A stretch of DNA of 64,000 bases. Source: JAFKFJ01 sp963786445 (lineage in GTDB: Bacteria; Pseudomonadota; Alphaproteobacteria; Acetobacterales; Acetobacteraceae). The notes below the pieces were generated by a model. That model was not told the origin of the DNA, did no database searches, and was given only the letters and a program-made list of their open reading frames with translations. Both the position numbers and the translations under genes were made by a program. Shown here one piece after another: positions 44,560 through 53,234 of the stretch. Position 1 is the stretch's first letter; each line of letters opens with the position of its first letter. Location: positions 1 through 64,000 of the forward strand of contig CAWAZU010000029.1 of NCBI GenBank assembly GCA_963786445.1, written 5' to 3'.

Positions 44560-45063
44560 TCACGCCTCCCCCACGCATTCCAGCATCGCCGCCTGCATCG
44601 CATCGGTCGGCGACTTGCCGCCCCACAGCACGAACTGGAACGCCGGAAAGAACCGCTCGCATTCGGTGATGGCGATATCCACCATGTCCTCGACGCTCTC
44701 GGCCGAGGCGCCGCGCGCGCCGCGCAGCAGCACCGAATGGCGGAACAGCGGCATGCCGTCGTCGCTGTCCATGCCGAAATGGCCGATCCACAGCCGCTCG
44801 TTGGCCAGCGCCAGCAGCTCGTACAGCGCCGGCCGCCGCTTCTCCGGCACTTTCAGGTCGAAGGTGCAGGTGAAGTGCATGGCCGAGATCTCGGTGGACC
44901 AGCTGAAATACAGGCCGTAGTCGCACCACTTGCCGGGGGCCTCGGCGGCCATTTCCGACTCGCTGCGGCGGTCGAAGGCCCAGTCATTCGCGCTGACGAT
45001 CTGCTCCACGATGTCCAGCGGGTTGGCGGCTCTTTCCGGGATACTGCTGATGAGGGCTGACAT
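44560..45063 (-). CDS. YbjN-domain protein
   Basis: 167 residues, soluble. ANPLDIVEQIVSANDWAFDRRSESEMAAEAPGKW and NERLWIGHFGMDSDDGMPLFRHSVLLRG match the YbjN/type III chaperone-like fold of alphaproteobacteria. Function unresolved; E. coli YbjN overexpression affects motility and biofilm. Its position immediately before proC suggests co-expression. Confidence 0.8.
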   Translation of the reverse strand: MSALISSIPERAANPLDIVEQIVSANDWAFDRRSESEMAAEAPGKWCDYGLYFSWSTEISAMHFTCTFDLKVPEKRRPALYELLALANERLWIGHFGMDSDDGMPLFRHSVLLRGARGASAESVEDMVDIAITECERFFPAFQFVLWGGKSPTDAMQAAMLECVGEA

Positions 45064-45345
45064 GCGGGGTCTCCCAACAAGAGGAAGGCCGGACGGAAGG
45101 CGCCCTGCTCACGACCGGGGCGGAGTCGGGCATGCCCCCGTGGTCGCTAGCCTACCGGCCGTTGTTTCCGCGCCGCAAGAGCGATGCCACGGAAACACGC
45201 AGACTTAACACGCCATCGCATGGTGCAATGCAATAGGAATCGGGAGGCCGCGACGGATGCGCCGTGAGTGCGACTCCGGCGCCTGTGCGCGCGACCGGCT
45301 ATCCCCCTCTCCGCCCCAAAGGGCCGGAGAGGGAACGAGCGTCCG
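45064..45345. other. Intergenic region with a palindromic repeat
   Basis: These 282 bp lie between the YbjN-type gene start and the end of ubiK, both on the minus strand. The only structure I see is the hairpin at 45305-45333. A short AT-richer stretch near 45195-45240 may include the YbjN promoter. No gene of credible composition was found. Confidence 0.5.
45305..45333. repeat. Palindromic repeat, copy 1
   Basis: CCCTCTCCG (45305-45313) pairs with CGGAGAGGG (45325-45333) around a CCCCAAAGGGC centre. It belongs to the same family as the copies at 48021-48046, 62357-62384 and 62449-62476. It lies just downstream of ubiK and may act as a transcript 3' end. Confidence 0.8.
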
Positions 45346-45660
45346 TCACGCGATCATCCCCGGCCCGCCGCCGACCTCGCGCTTCGGCTCCAGCGCCGCG
45401 ACCCGCGCCTCCAGCGCCTCGATGCGCTTGAGCGCGGCGGCGAGGCTGCCCTCCGCCGCCTCCTGCCCGGCGCGGGCGTTGGCGGCGAGTTCCCGCACCG
45501 CGTCGAGTTCCTCCCGCTTGACCAGGTCGAGCGCCCGCAGCGCCTCCTCGAGCCGCGCGCGCAGGACCGACTCCGCCTCGTCGCGCAGGCCGGTCAGCGC
45601 CGACAGCGCGCCGCCCGCTACCCCGGCGAGGTCGTCGAAAAACCGTGGCCGCTCGGCCAT
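45346..45660 (-). CDS. ubiK: UbiK family ubiquinone biosynthesis accessory factor (BMFP domain)
   Basis: 104 residues. RPRFFDDLAGVAGGALSALTGLRDEAESVLRARLEEALRALDLVKREELDAVRELA is the membrane-fusogenic BMFP helix, and AALKRIEALEARVAALE forms a C-terminal coiled coil that trimerises. UbiK helps assemble ubiquinone biosynthesis enzymes on lipid. It is divergent from hldD by 65 bp. Confidence 0.85.
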   Translation of the reverse strand: MAERPRFFDDLAGVAGGALSALTGLRDEAESVLRARLEEALRALDLVKREELDAVRELAANARAGQEAAEGSLAAALKRIEALEARVAALEPKREVGGGPGMIA

Positions 45661-45725
45661 GCCTGCCTCCTGATCCGGCGCCCCGGCTTCCGCGCCGGGG
45701 GACCGCCCCGTATATCGTGCGCCCC

Positions 45726-46700
45726 ATGATCCTTATCACCGGCGGCGCCGGCTTCATCGGCTCCAACCTGCACGCCGCCCTGTGCCGGCGCGGCCACGAG
45801 ACCGTGGTGGTGGACCGGCTGGGCAGCGACGGCAAGTGGCGCAACCTGCGCCGCCACCCGCCCGCCCGCCTGCTGCCCCCCGAGGACCTCGACGATTTCC
45901 TCCACCGCCATCCGCCGCTGGAGATGATCTTCCATCTCGGCGCGATCAGCGAGACCACGGCGAGCGACGGCGACCTTGCCTGGGCCACCAATGTCGAGCT
46001 GCCGCTCAGGCTATGGCACTGGTGCGCGGCGCGCGCGGTGCGGCTGGTCTATGCCTCCTCGGCGGCGACCTATGGCGACGGCGCGGCCGGGTTCGCCGAC
46101 GGGCTGGAGGGGCTGGAACGGCTGCGCCCGCTCAACCTCTACGGCTGGACCAAGCACGCCTTCGACCTCGCGGCCGCGCGCCTGCTCGCCAGCGGCGCGC
46201 CGCGGCCGCCGCAATGGGCGGGGCTGAAATTCTTCAACGTCTATGGCCCGAACGAATACCACAAGGGACCGATGATCTCGGTGGTGAAGGTCAAGCACGA
46301 CGAGGTGGCGGCGGGCGGCGCGCCGCGCCTGTTCCGCGCCGACCGGCCCGATCTGGCCGACGGCGAGCAGAAGCGCGACTTCGTCTGGGTCGATGATGCC
46401 GTCGATGTGATGCTGTGGCTGCTCGACACGCCGCCGGTGAGCGGGCTGTTCAACCTCGGCACCGGGCGGGCGCGCAGCTATCGCGACCTGGCGCATGCGG
46501 TGTGCGATGCCGCCGGCGTCGCGCGGCGGCTGGAGTTCATCGACATGCCGGCGCGGTTGCGCGGGCAATACCAGAATTTCACCGAGGCGCCGATGGAACG
46601 GCTGCGCGCCGCCGGCTATGCCGGGCCGTTCACGCCGCTGGAAGAAGGGGTCCGTCGCTACGTGTGTGATTTCCTGGCGCAGCCCGACCCGTATCGCTGA
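45726..46700 (+). CDS. hldD: ADP-glyceromanno-heptose 6-epimerase
   Basis: 324 residues. MILITGGAGFIGSNLHAALCRRGH is the NAD-binding loop, VYASSAATYGDG and LYGWTKHAFD hold the Ser/Tyr/Lys catalytic set (YGWTK), and LKFFNVYGPNEYHKGPMISVV plus FVWVDDAVDVM are specific to HldD/RfaD. It makes ADP-L-glycero-beta-D-manno-heptose for LPS core, fitting the GT9 gene elsewhere in the window. Its stop overlaps the lgt start by one base. Confidence 0.9.
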   Translation: MILITGGAGFIGSNLHAALCRRGHETVVVDRLGSDGKWRNLRRHPPARLLPPEDLDDFLHRHPPLEMIFHLGAISETTASDGDLAWATNVELPLRLWHWCAARAVRLVYASSAATYGDGAAGFADGLEGLERLRPLNLYGWTKHAFDLAAARLLASGAPRPPQWAGLKFFNVYGPNEYHKGPMISVVKVKHDEVAAGGAPRLFRADRPDLADGEQKRDFVWVDDAVDVMLWLLDTPPVSGLFNLGTGRARSYRDLAHAVCDAAGVARRLEFIDMPARLRGQYQNFTEAPMERLRAAGYAGPFTPLEEGVRRYVCDFLAQPDPYR

Positions 46701-47531
46701 TGCTTCCCGTCCTGCTGTTCCCGCAGTTCGACCCGGTGGTGGCCATCGCGGGCGTGCGGTTCCAATTCGGGCCGTTCGCCATCCGCTGGTACGCGCTCGC
46801 CTACATCGTCGGGCTTGCTCGCCGGCATGTGGCTGGTGCAGCGCATGGTGCAGCGCCGGCCGGCCGTGGCGCTGAAGCAGCAGGTGAGCGATTTCCTCAC
46901 CTGGGCGACGCTCGGCGTGGTGCTGGGCGGGCGGCTCGGCTACGTGCTGTTCTACCAGCCCGGCTTTTTCTTCAGCCACCCGCTCAACATCATCAAGGTA
47001 TGGGACGGCGGCATGTCGTTCCATGGCGGGATGCTGGGCATCGCCGTCGCGATCGTGCTGTTCTGCCGGCACAACCGCATCCCGGTGCTCGGCTTCGCCG
47101 ACCGCATCGCGGTCGCCGCGCCGATCGGCCTGTTCCTCGGCCGCATCGCCAATTTCATCAACGGCGAGCTGTGGGGCAGAGCGGCACCGCACTGGCTGCC
47201 ATGGGCGATGATCTTTCCGCGCGTCGATGCCACGCCGCGCCACCCGAGCGAGCTCTACGAGGCGCTGCTGGAAGGCGTCGTGCTGTTCTGCGTCATGCTG
47301 GTGCTGGCGCGGTCGGAGCGGCTGCGCGCGCGGTTCGGCCTGCTGACCGGCGCGTTCCTGTGCGGCTACGCGATCGCCCGCTGCGTCGGCGAACTGTTCC
47401 GCGAGCCGGACGCGTTCCTGATGTTCATCCTGCCGGGCATCACGATGGGGCAGCTGCTGTCGGTGCCGATGTTCGTCGCCGGCGCGGTGCTGATCGCGTA
47501 CGCGCGGCGCGGCGTGCCGGCGCACGCATGA
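46700..47531 (+). CDS. lgt: Prolipoprotein diacylglyceryl transferase, frameshifted
   Basis: The N-terminal frame (MLPVLLFPQFDPVVAIAGVR, RWYALAYIVGL) is joined to MWLVQRMVQRR, GGRLGYVLFYQP, GLFLGRIANFINGELWGRAA (the Lgt signature with the essential Arg/Asn/Glu) and HPSELYEALLEG in the next frame. Deleting one T at 46815-46816 gives 276 residues, the usual size. It is an inner-membrane enzyme that attaches diacylglycerol to lipoprotein cysteines. It overlaps hldD (1 base) and midA (ATGA). Confidence 0.9.
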
Positions 47532-48518
47532 GGGAGCGGCTGGACGACTTCATGGCGCGCGCCAACGCCGCCTACTACGCGCGCCGCGACCCGTTCGCCG
47601 ACTTCACGACCGCGCCGGAGATCAGCCAGGTGTTCGGCGAGCTGTTGGGCGCCTGGGCGGCGGTGACGTGGCAGGCGATGGGCGCGCCGGCGCCGGTGAT
47701 CCTGGCCGAGGCCGGGCCGGGGCGCGGCACGCTGATGGCGGACGCGCTGCGCGCGATCCGTGCCACCGCGCCGGCGTTTGCCGCAGGCGCTGCGCCTGCA
47801 TCTGGTGGAGATTTCTCCGCGCTTGCGCGCGCTCGCCGCCGCGCGCCTGCCGCAGGCGGCGTGGCACGAGCGGGTGGCGGACCTGCCCGACGGTCCGCTG
47901 CTGCTGCTCGCCAACGAGTTTCTGGACGCACTGCCGATCCGCCAGTTCGTGCGGCGGGGCGAGGAGTGGGCGGAGCGGTTCGTCGAGGACGGGGCGTTCG
48001 TCGAAGCGCCGGCCGACCCGCTCTCCGCCCCCAGCGGGGCGGAGAGGGAGCAGGAAGCGGCGGTGGTGCTGGAACTCTGCGAGCCCGCCCGCGCGCTTGC
48101 CGCGCATCTCGGCGCCCGGCTCGCCCGCAGCGGCGGGGCGGCGCTGTTTCTCGATTACGGGCCGGACCGGAGCGCGCCGGGCGACAGTTTCCAGGCGCTG
48201 CGCGGGGGACGCCCGGCCGACCCGCTCGCCGATCCGGGCGAGGCCGACCTGACCGCGCATGTCGATTTTTCCGCATTTGCCGCCGCCGCGCGCGCGGCGG
48301 GCGCGGCAGCCTGGGGGCCGGTGGCGCAGGGCATGTTCCTCGCCCGCCTCGGCCTGTTCCAGCGCAGCGAAAAGCTCGCCCGCGCCAATCCGCCGCGCGC
48401 GCCGGGCCTGCTCGCGGCGGCGCAGCGGCTGGCCGAGCCGAGCCGCATGGGGCGGCTGTTCAAGGCGCTGGCGCTCGCCCACCCCGCCCTGCCCGCGCCG
48501 GCCGGGTTCCTGGCATGA
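47528..48518 (+). CDS. midA: SAM-dependent methyltransferase of the MidA/NDUFAF7 family, frameshifted, with an in-frame palindromic insert
   Basis: Residues before the shift: FADFTTAPEISQVFGELLGAW and ILAEAGPGRGTLMADALRAIR (SAM loop). After it: LHLVEISPRLRALAA, LLLANEFLDALPIRQFV and LFLDYG. Removing one G at 47786-47787 restores 329 residues. NDUFAF7 methylates an Arg of complex I subunit NDUFS2, and bacterial homologues are probably similar. The palindrome at 48021-48046 is translated as LSAPSGAERE between FVEAPADP and AVVLELCEPA. It sits in the conserved lgt-midA-pgeF block. Confidence 0.85.
48021..48046. repeat. Palindromic repeat, copy 2, inside the midA coding region
   Basis: CTCTCCGCCCC (48021-48031) and GGGGCGGAGAG (48036-48046) form a perfect 11-bp stem around CAGC. 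It is in frame with midA and adds about nine codons. The other family members lie between genes. Confidence 0.85.
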
Positions 48519-49252
48519 CCGAGGCGATCACCACCGCGCTGCCCGCAAGCCACGGCTTCTTCACCCGTGCCGGCGGCGTCTCCGGCGGGCCGTATGCCAG
48601 CCTCAACTGCTCGCTGTCCGGCCAGGACCGGCGGGAGGCGGTGCTGGAGAACCGGGCCCGCGCCGCATGCGCGGTCGGCGCCGCGCCGGCGCGGCTGGTC
48701 GGGCTGACGCAGGTGCATGGCGCGGTGGTGGTGCGCGTGACCGAGGCGTGGCCGCCCGGCGCCGGGCCGCCGGCCGACGCGATGGTGACCGACCGCGCCG
48801 GCATCGCGCTGGGCATCGTCACCGCCGATTGCGCGCCGGTGCTGTTCGCCGACCCGGATGCCGGCGTGGTCGGCGCCGCCCATGCCGGCTGGCGCGGCGC
48901 GGCGGCCGGCGTGCTGGAGGCGACGCTGGCGGCGATGGCGGAGCTCGGCGCGCGGGCGGAGCGGATCGTCGCGGCCATCGGCCCGTGCATCGGCCAGGAC
49001 TCCTACGAGGTGGCGGCGGACTTTTATGACGCGGTTGCCGATCCGCGCTTCTTCCGCGACGGGCGGCCGGGGCACTGGCAGTTCGACCTGGCAGGCTACT
49101 GCGCCGCGCGGCTCGCCGCCTGGGGCGTCGGCGCGGTGCATCGCGCGACGGCCGACACGGCGGCCGAACCCCTGCGATTCTTCAGCCACCGCAGGCGCAC
49201 GCTCGCCGGCGGCGGGCCGATCGGGCACCAGATTTCCGTGGTGGTGCGATGA
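48515..49252 (+). CDS. pgeF: Peptidoglycan editing factor PgeF (YfiH/laccase-domain, purine nucleosidase-like)
   Basis: 245 residues. SHGFFTRAGGVSGGPYASLNCS at the start, then LTQVHGAVVVRV, VTADCAPVLFAD (metal Cys/Asp), AAHAGWRGAAAGVLEATLAAM (metal His) and AIGPCIGQDSYEV are all family signatures. Once annotated as polyphenol oxidase; YfiH/YlmD proteins have purine nucleoside and peptidoglycan-editing roles. The start overlaps the midA stop (ATGA). Confidence 0.92.
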   Translation: MTEAITTALPASHGFFTRAGGVSGGPYASLNCSLSGQDRREAVLENRARAACAVGAAPARLVGLTQVHGAVVVRVTEAWPPGAGPPADAMVTDRAGIALGIVTADCAPVLFADPDAGVVGAAHAGWRGAAAGVLEATLAAMAELGARAERIVAAIGPCIGQDSYEVAADFYDAVADPRFFRDGRPGHWQFDLAGYCAARLAAWGVGAVHRATADTAAEPLRFFSHRRRTLAGGGPIGHQISVVVR

Positions 49253-50133
49253 AGGCCGCCCTGCCGCTCGCGCTGGCGGCGGTGCTCGCCGGCTGCGGCG
49301 ACCTGCCGCGGCCGTTCGAGGGCAGGCCCGGCGCCACCGCCCGCCTGCTCTCCCGGCCGCCGCCGGCGCGGCTGGCGGTGCCCGCCCCGGTCAACGCCCT
49401 GCTGTCGGACGACGCCGGACGGAGCTATGCCGACGCGGTGACGGCGGCCCTGGTGGCGCGCGAGGTGCCGGCGATGGCCGGCGCGCCGCATCCCGGCGAC
49501 TGGGGCCTGGAAATGACCGCCGAACTGCACGGCGGCATGGTGACGCCGAGTTTTTCCGTCACCGACCCGAACGGCAAGACGCAGGGCAGCACCGAAGGCC
49601 CGCCGGTCGCGGCCGATGCCTGGGAAGCCGGCACGCAAGCGGTGCTGCAACACGAGGCCGCCGCCTCCGGGGCCGCGATCGCCACGCTGCTGACGCGCAT
49701 CGACGCCGTGCTGCGCCGCAGCGACCCGAACAGCCTGGTGAACCGCCCGCCGCGCGTGCGCGTCGCCGACGTGACCGGCGCACCCGGCGACGGCGACCGG
49801 GCGCTGGCGCTGGAGATGCGCCGCCTGCTGCCGCAGCTCGGCGAGATGGTGCAGGACACGCCGCAGGGCGCGGACTTCACCGTTGCCGGCGCGGTGCATA
49901 CCGAGGCGGGGCCGAACGGCACGACGCGGGTGGAGATCGCCTGGCACGTCACCGACGCAGAGGGCCACGACCTCGGCAAAGTGGTGCAGCTCAACGACGT
50001 GCCGAAGGGCACGCTGGACGGGCTGTGGGGCGACGTGGCGCTGGTGGTGGCCCAGCAGGCGGCGGGCGGGGTGAAGGAGGTGATCGACCGGCAGACCGGA
50101 CGCGGCGCCGACACCGCGGCCGCGCGACCGTGA
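49249..50133 (+). CDS. Predicted lipoprotein of unknown function
   Basis: 294 residues. MKAALPLALAAVLAGCGDLPRPFEG ends its signal at a LAGC lipobox. The middle has WGLEMTAELHGGMVTPSFSVTDPNGKTQG and the C-terminal part VRVADVTGAPGDGDRALALEMRRLLPQLG, then WHVTDAEGHDLGKVVQLNDVPKG, suggesting two beta-rich domains. I do not recognise the family. It is translationally coupled to pgeF (ATGA) and may belong to the envelope function of this block. Confidence 0.65.
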   Translation: MKAALPLALAAVLAGCGDLPRPFEGRPGATARLLSRPPPARLAVPAPVNALLSDDAGRSYADAVTAALVAREVPAMAGAPHPGDWGLEMTAELHGGMVTPSFSVTDPNGKTQGSTEGPPVAADAWEAGTQAVLQHEAAASGAAIATLLTRIDAVLRRSDPNSLVNRPPRVRVADVTGAPGDGDRALALEMRRLLPQLGEMVQDTPQGADFTVAGAVHTEAGPNGTTRVEIAWHVTDAEGHDLGKVVQLNDVPKGTLDGLWGDVALVVAQQAAGGVKEVIDRQTGRGADTAAARP

Positions 50134-50206
50134 CGGTTCGTGGACAAGCGGCGGAGGCATTGCTAGAAGCCGGCGGAACGCCGCCCCCGGCCCTGGATCG
50201 TGCCCG

Positions 50207-51139
50207 ATGAAAATCGTTGCCTGCAACAGCAACCGTCCGCTGGCCGAGGCGGTCGCCACGGCGCTCGACCTGAAGCTGACGCGCGCCTCGGTGCGGCGCT
50301 TCGCCGACATGGAGATCTTCGTCGAGCTGCACGAGAACATCCGCGGCGAGGACGTGTTCGTCATCCAGTCCACGTCGTATCCGGCGAACGACAACCTGAT
50401 GGAGCTGCTGATCTCGCTGGACGCGCTGCGGCGCGCCTCGGCGCGGCGGGTGACGGCGGTGATCCCGTATTTCGGCTACGCGCGGCAGGACCGCAAGAGC
50501 GGCCCGCGCACGCCGATCAGCGCCAAACTGGTCGCCAATTTGATCGCCGAGGCGGGCGCCAACCGCGTCCTGACGATGGACCTGCACGCCGCCCAGATCC
50601 AGGGGTTCTTCGACATCCCGGTGGACAATCTGTTCACCGCGCCGCTGTTCGCGCGCGACATCCAGGAACGCTACCAGAGCCGCAGCATCATGATGGTGTC
50701 GCCCGACGTGGGCGGCGTGGTGCGCGCGCGGCTGCTGGCGACACGGCTCAATTGCGACCTCGCGATCATCGACAAGCGGCGCGAGCACGCCGGCGTCTCC
50801 GAGGTGATGAACGTGATCGGCGACGTGGCCGGCCGCGACTGCATCCTGGTCGATGACATCGTCAATTCCGGCGGCACGCTGTGCAACGCCGCGGTGGCGC
50901 TGATCGGACATGGCGCGCGCTCGGTCGGCGTCTATGTCACGCATGGCGTGCTGTCGGGCGGGGCGGTGGCGCGCATCGCCGCATCGCCGATCGAGATGAT
51001 GACGATCACCGACAGCATCCTCGCCACCGACGAGGTGCGCAGCGCTGCCAACATCCGCCAGGTCACCATTGCGCCGCTGCTCGCCGAGGCGATACGCCGC
51101 ATCTCCGACGAGAGCTCGGTGAGCTCGCTGTTCGACTGA
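50207..51139 (+). CDS. prs: Ribose-phosphate pyrophosphokinase (PRPP synthetase)
   Basis: 310 residues. MKIVACNSNRPLAEAVATALD, ENIRGEDVFVIQSTSYPANDNLMELL, YFGYARQDRK (ATP loop), DLHAAQIQGFFDIPVDNL and the PRPP-binding ILVDDIVNSGGTLCNAAVAL are the standard class I markers. It makes PRPP for nucleotide, His and Trp synthesis. Preceded by 73 bp without recognisable signals beyond a weak ribosome binding site. Confidence 0.97.
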   Translation: MKIVACNSNRPLAEAVATALDLKLTRASVRRFADMEIFVELHENIRGEDVFVIQSTSYPANDNLMELLISLDALRRASARRVTAVIPYFGYARQDRKSGPRTPISAKLVANLIAEAGANRVLTMDLHAAQIQGFFDIPVDNLFTAPLFARDIQERYQSRSIMMVSPDVGGVVRARLLATRLNCDLAIIDKRREHAGVSEVMNVIGDVAGRDCILVDDIVNSGGTLCNAAVALIGHGARSVGVYVTHGVLSGGAVARIAASPIEMMTITDSILATDEVRSAANIRQVTIAPLLAEAIRRISDESSVSSLFD

Positions 51140-51159
51140 AAGATCCAGGAGGATTCAGG

Positions 51160-51768
51160 ATGAAGCTGTATTTTTCGCCCGGCGCCTGCTCGCTCGGCAT
51201 CCACGTGCTGCTGGAGGAGATCGGCAAGCCGTACGAGACCGAGAAGGCCGATCTCTCGGTGCCGGCGCTGCAGCGCCCGCTGGCCAAAGTGAATCCGAAG
51301 AGCAAAGTGCCGACGCTGGTGCGCGACGACGGTTCGGTGCTCACCGAGTATCCGGCGATCGCGTACTGGCTGGCGCGCGGCAACCCGGAGCAGCACCTGT
51401 TCCCCGACGATCTGGAAGGGCAGACGCGCGTGCTGGAGGCGACGGACTATTGCGTCGCAAGCCTGCACATGCAGGGGTTCTCGCGCATGTTCGGCGCGCG
51501 GCGCGCGGCGACGCCGGCCGAGCAGGAATCGATGGCGGCGGCGGGACGCGACATCGTCAACCGCGCGCTGGGCCGCGTCGATGCGATGCTGGCGGGGCGG
51601 GAGTATTTCAACGGCACGTATTCCTTCGCCGACACCGCGCTGTTCTACTGCTGCACCTGGGCGCCGGCGTTCAAGATCGAGCTGCCGGCCAACGTCGCGG
51701 GGCATCTCGCACGCATGAAGGCGCGGCCGGCGGTGCAGGCGGCGCTGCGCCAGGAGGGGCTGGCCTGA
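51160..51768 (+). CDS. Glutathione S-transferase
   Basis: 202 residues. MKLYFSPGACSLGIHVLLEEIG is the beta-class GST start, with Ser/Cys near residue 10 as in bacterial PmGST; KSKVPTLVRDDGSVLTEYPAIAYWLA holds the cis-Pro and the Glu/Ser gamma-glutamyl site. AGGAGGATTCAGG precedes ATG. The stop TGA overlaps the CTG start of the following gene. Confidence 0.93.
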   Translation: MKLYFSPGACSLGIHVLLEEIGKPYETEKADLSVPALQRPLAKVNPKSKVPTLVRDDGSVLTEYPAIAYWLARGNPEQHLFPDDLEGQTRVLEATDYCVASLHMQGFSRMFGARRAATPAEQESMAAAGRDIVNRALGRVDAMLAGREYFNGTYSFADTALFYCCTWAPAFKIELPANVAGHLARMKARPAVQAALRQEGLA

Positions 51769-52328
51769 ACGCGCCGACGCCGCGGCTTTCCCCTGTCGCG
51801 TTCTGGTATCTCCGCCACGGCGAGACCGACTGGAACGCGCGGGGGCTGTCGCAGGGCAATGTCGATGTGCCGCTCAATGCCAACGGCATCGCGCAGGCGC
51901 ATGCGGCGGCCGCGGCGCTGCGCGGGCGCGGCATCGCCACCCTGGTCGCCTCGCCGCTGGGGCGCGCGCAGGTGACGGCGGACATCGTCGCCGCGGTCAT
52001 CGACGTGGCCGTGGCGACCGACGACGCGCTGCGCGAAGTGGCGTTCGGCGTGCAGGAGGGCCAGCCCATGCAGCAATGGTTCGACGACTGGATCGCCGGC
52101 GGGTTCACGCCGGACGGCGCGGAGCCGTTTGCCGACTTGCGCGCGCGGGCGGTGGCGGCGATCAACCGGCTGACGGCGCTGCCGGCGCCGCTGCTGGTGG
52201 TCGGGCACGGCGCGTTCTTCCGCGCGCTGCGCTCGGCGATGGGGCTGGTGCCGAACGTGCGGCTGCCCAACGCGATGCCGCTGCTCTGCGAGCCGGAGGA
52301 CCCGGCCTGGCGGCTGACGCCGGCCTGA
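51765..52328 (+). CDS. Histidine phosphatase family protein, probable CTG start
   Basis: 187 residues. FWYLRHGETDWNARGLSQGNVDVPLN is the RHG phosphohistidine motif, and LLVVGHGAFFRALRSAMGL holds the second catalytic His. The family includes phosphoglycerate mutases and many phosphatases; this one has no clear substrate. No ATG, GTG or TTG lies between the upstream region and the RHG motif in a sensible place, whereas CTG at 51765 follows AGGAGGGG by five bases and gives NAPTPRLSPVAFWYLRHG. It overlaps the GST stop by 4 bases. Confidence 0.85.
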   Translation: MNAPTPRLSPVAFWYLRHGETDWNARGLSQGNVDVPLNANGIAQAHAAAAALRGRGIATLVASPLGRAQVTADIVAAVIDVAVATDDALREVAFGVQEGQPMQQWFDDWIAGGFTPDGAEPFADLRARAVAAINRLTALPAPLLVVGHGAFFRALRSAMGLVPNVRLPNAMPLLCEPEDPAWRLTPA

Positions 52329-52441
52329 GCCTCACGCCGCTCCGTGCGGCGGCAGGCGGGGGCGCTGAATGTGCGGTGGCGGGAGCAGTTCCTGCGCGCG
52401 TAGCATCGGCGCCGGCACGCACCCCGAGAGGAGGCTTGGTC

Positions 52442-53137
52442 ATGTCGGACGCAGAGGTCGTCATCGTCACCGGCGCCGCCGGCAATCTGGGGGCGGCGCT
52501 GTGCGGCGTGCTGGCGCGGCGGGGCTGCCGCGTGGTCGCGGTCGATCGCGACGCGGTCGCCATCGGCGCGCACCTTTCCGCCCCGCCGGCGCTGGTGGTC
52601 GCCCCCGCGGACCTGACCGACCCCGCCGGCTGCGCGGAGGTCGTGGCGCGCACGACCGCGGAACTCGGGCCCATCGCCGGCCTGGCGCACACGGTCGGCG
52701 GCTTCGCGATGGGCAGCATTGCCGAGCACGGGCCGGAACTGTGGGACCAGATGCGGCGGATCAACCTGCTGACCACGATCAACATGGTCCGCGCGGTCTG
52801 GCCGGGCATGCAGGCGGCCGGGCGCGGCAGCCTGGTCGCGATCGGCGCGCAGCCGGCGCTGCGCGCCGGGGCCGGCATGGCCGCCTATGCCGGCGCGAAA
52901 GCAGCGGTGCTGCGGCTGATCGAGGCCGCCGCCGAGGAGGGCAAGGCCCACGGCATCCGCGCCAACGCGGTGCTGCCGAGCATCATCGACACGCCGCAGA
53001 ACCGTGCCGCCATGCCCGGCGCCGACCCGGCCCAATGGGTCACGCCGGAGCAGGTGGCGGAGGCGATCGCGTTCCTGCTCTCCGACGCGGCGAGCGGTGT
53101 CACCGGCGCGCTGCTGCCGGTGACCGGCCGCGGCTGA
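52442..53137 (+). CDS. Short-chain dehydrogenase/reductase
   Basis: 231 residues. VIVTGAAGNLGAALCGVLARRG is the NAD(P) glycine motif, AAYAGAKAAVLRL is the YxxxK active site and RANAVLPSIIDTPQNRA follows. GAGAGGAGG lies about 8 bases before ATG. Substrate unknown. The 113 bp upstream, after the phosphatase, hold no other gene. Confidence 0.88.
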   Translation: MSDAEVVIVTGAAGNLGAALCGVLARRGCRVVAVDRDAVAIGAHLSAPPALVVAPADLTDPAGCAEVVARTTAELGPIAGLAHTVGGFAMGSIAEHGPELWDQMRRINLLTTINMVRAVWPGMQAAGRGSLVAIGAQPALRAGAGMAAYAGAKAAVLRLIEAAAEEGKAHGIRANAVLPSIIDTPQNRAAMPGADPAQWVTPEQVAEAIAFLLSDAASGVTGALLPVTGRG

Positions 53138-53234
53138 TCGCACCGGGCTTTCCCCCGGCCGCGCTCTCTGCTACATCGCCGCCGCCGCGCCGGCACCCCT
53201 GGAGGCCGGCGGCGGCTGATCCAGGAGCGAAGCA

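Noticed and set aside
46700..49252. One 850-codon fusion of Lgt, MidA and PgeF
   Set aside because: The continuous frame exists only because two one-base insertions put lgt and midA out of register; motifs show three normal, separate proteins.
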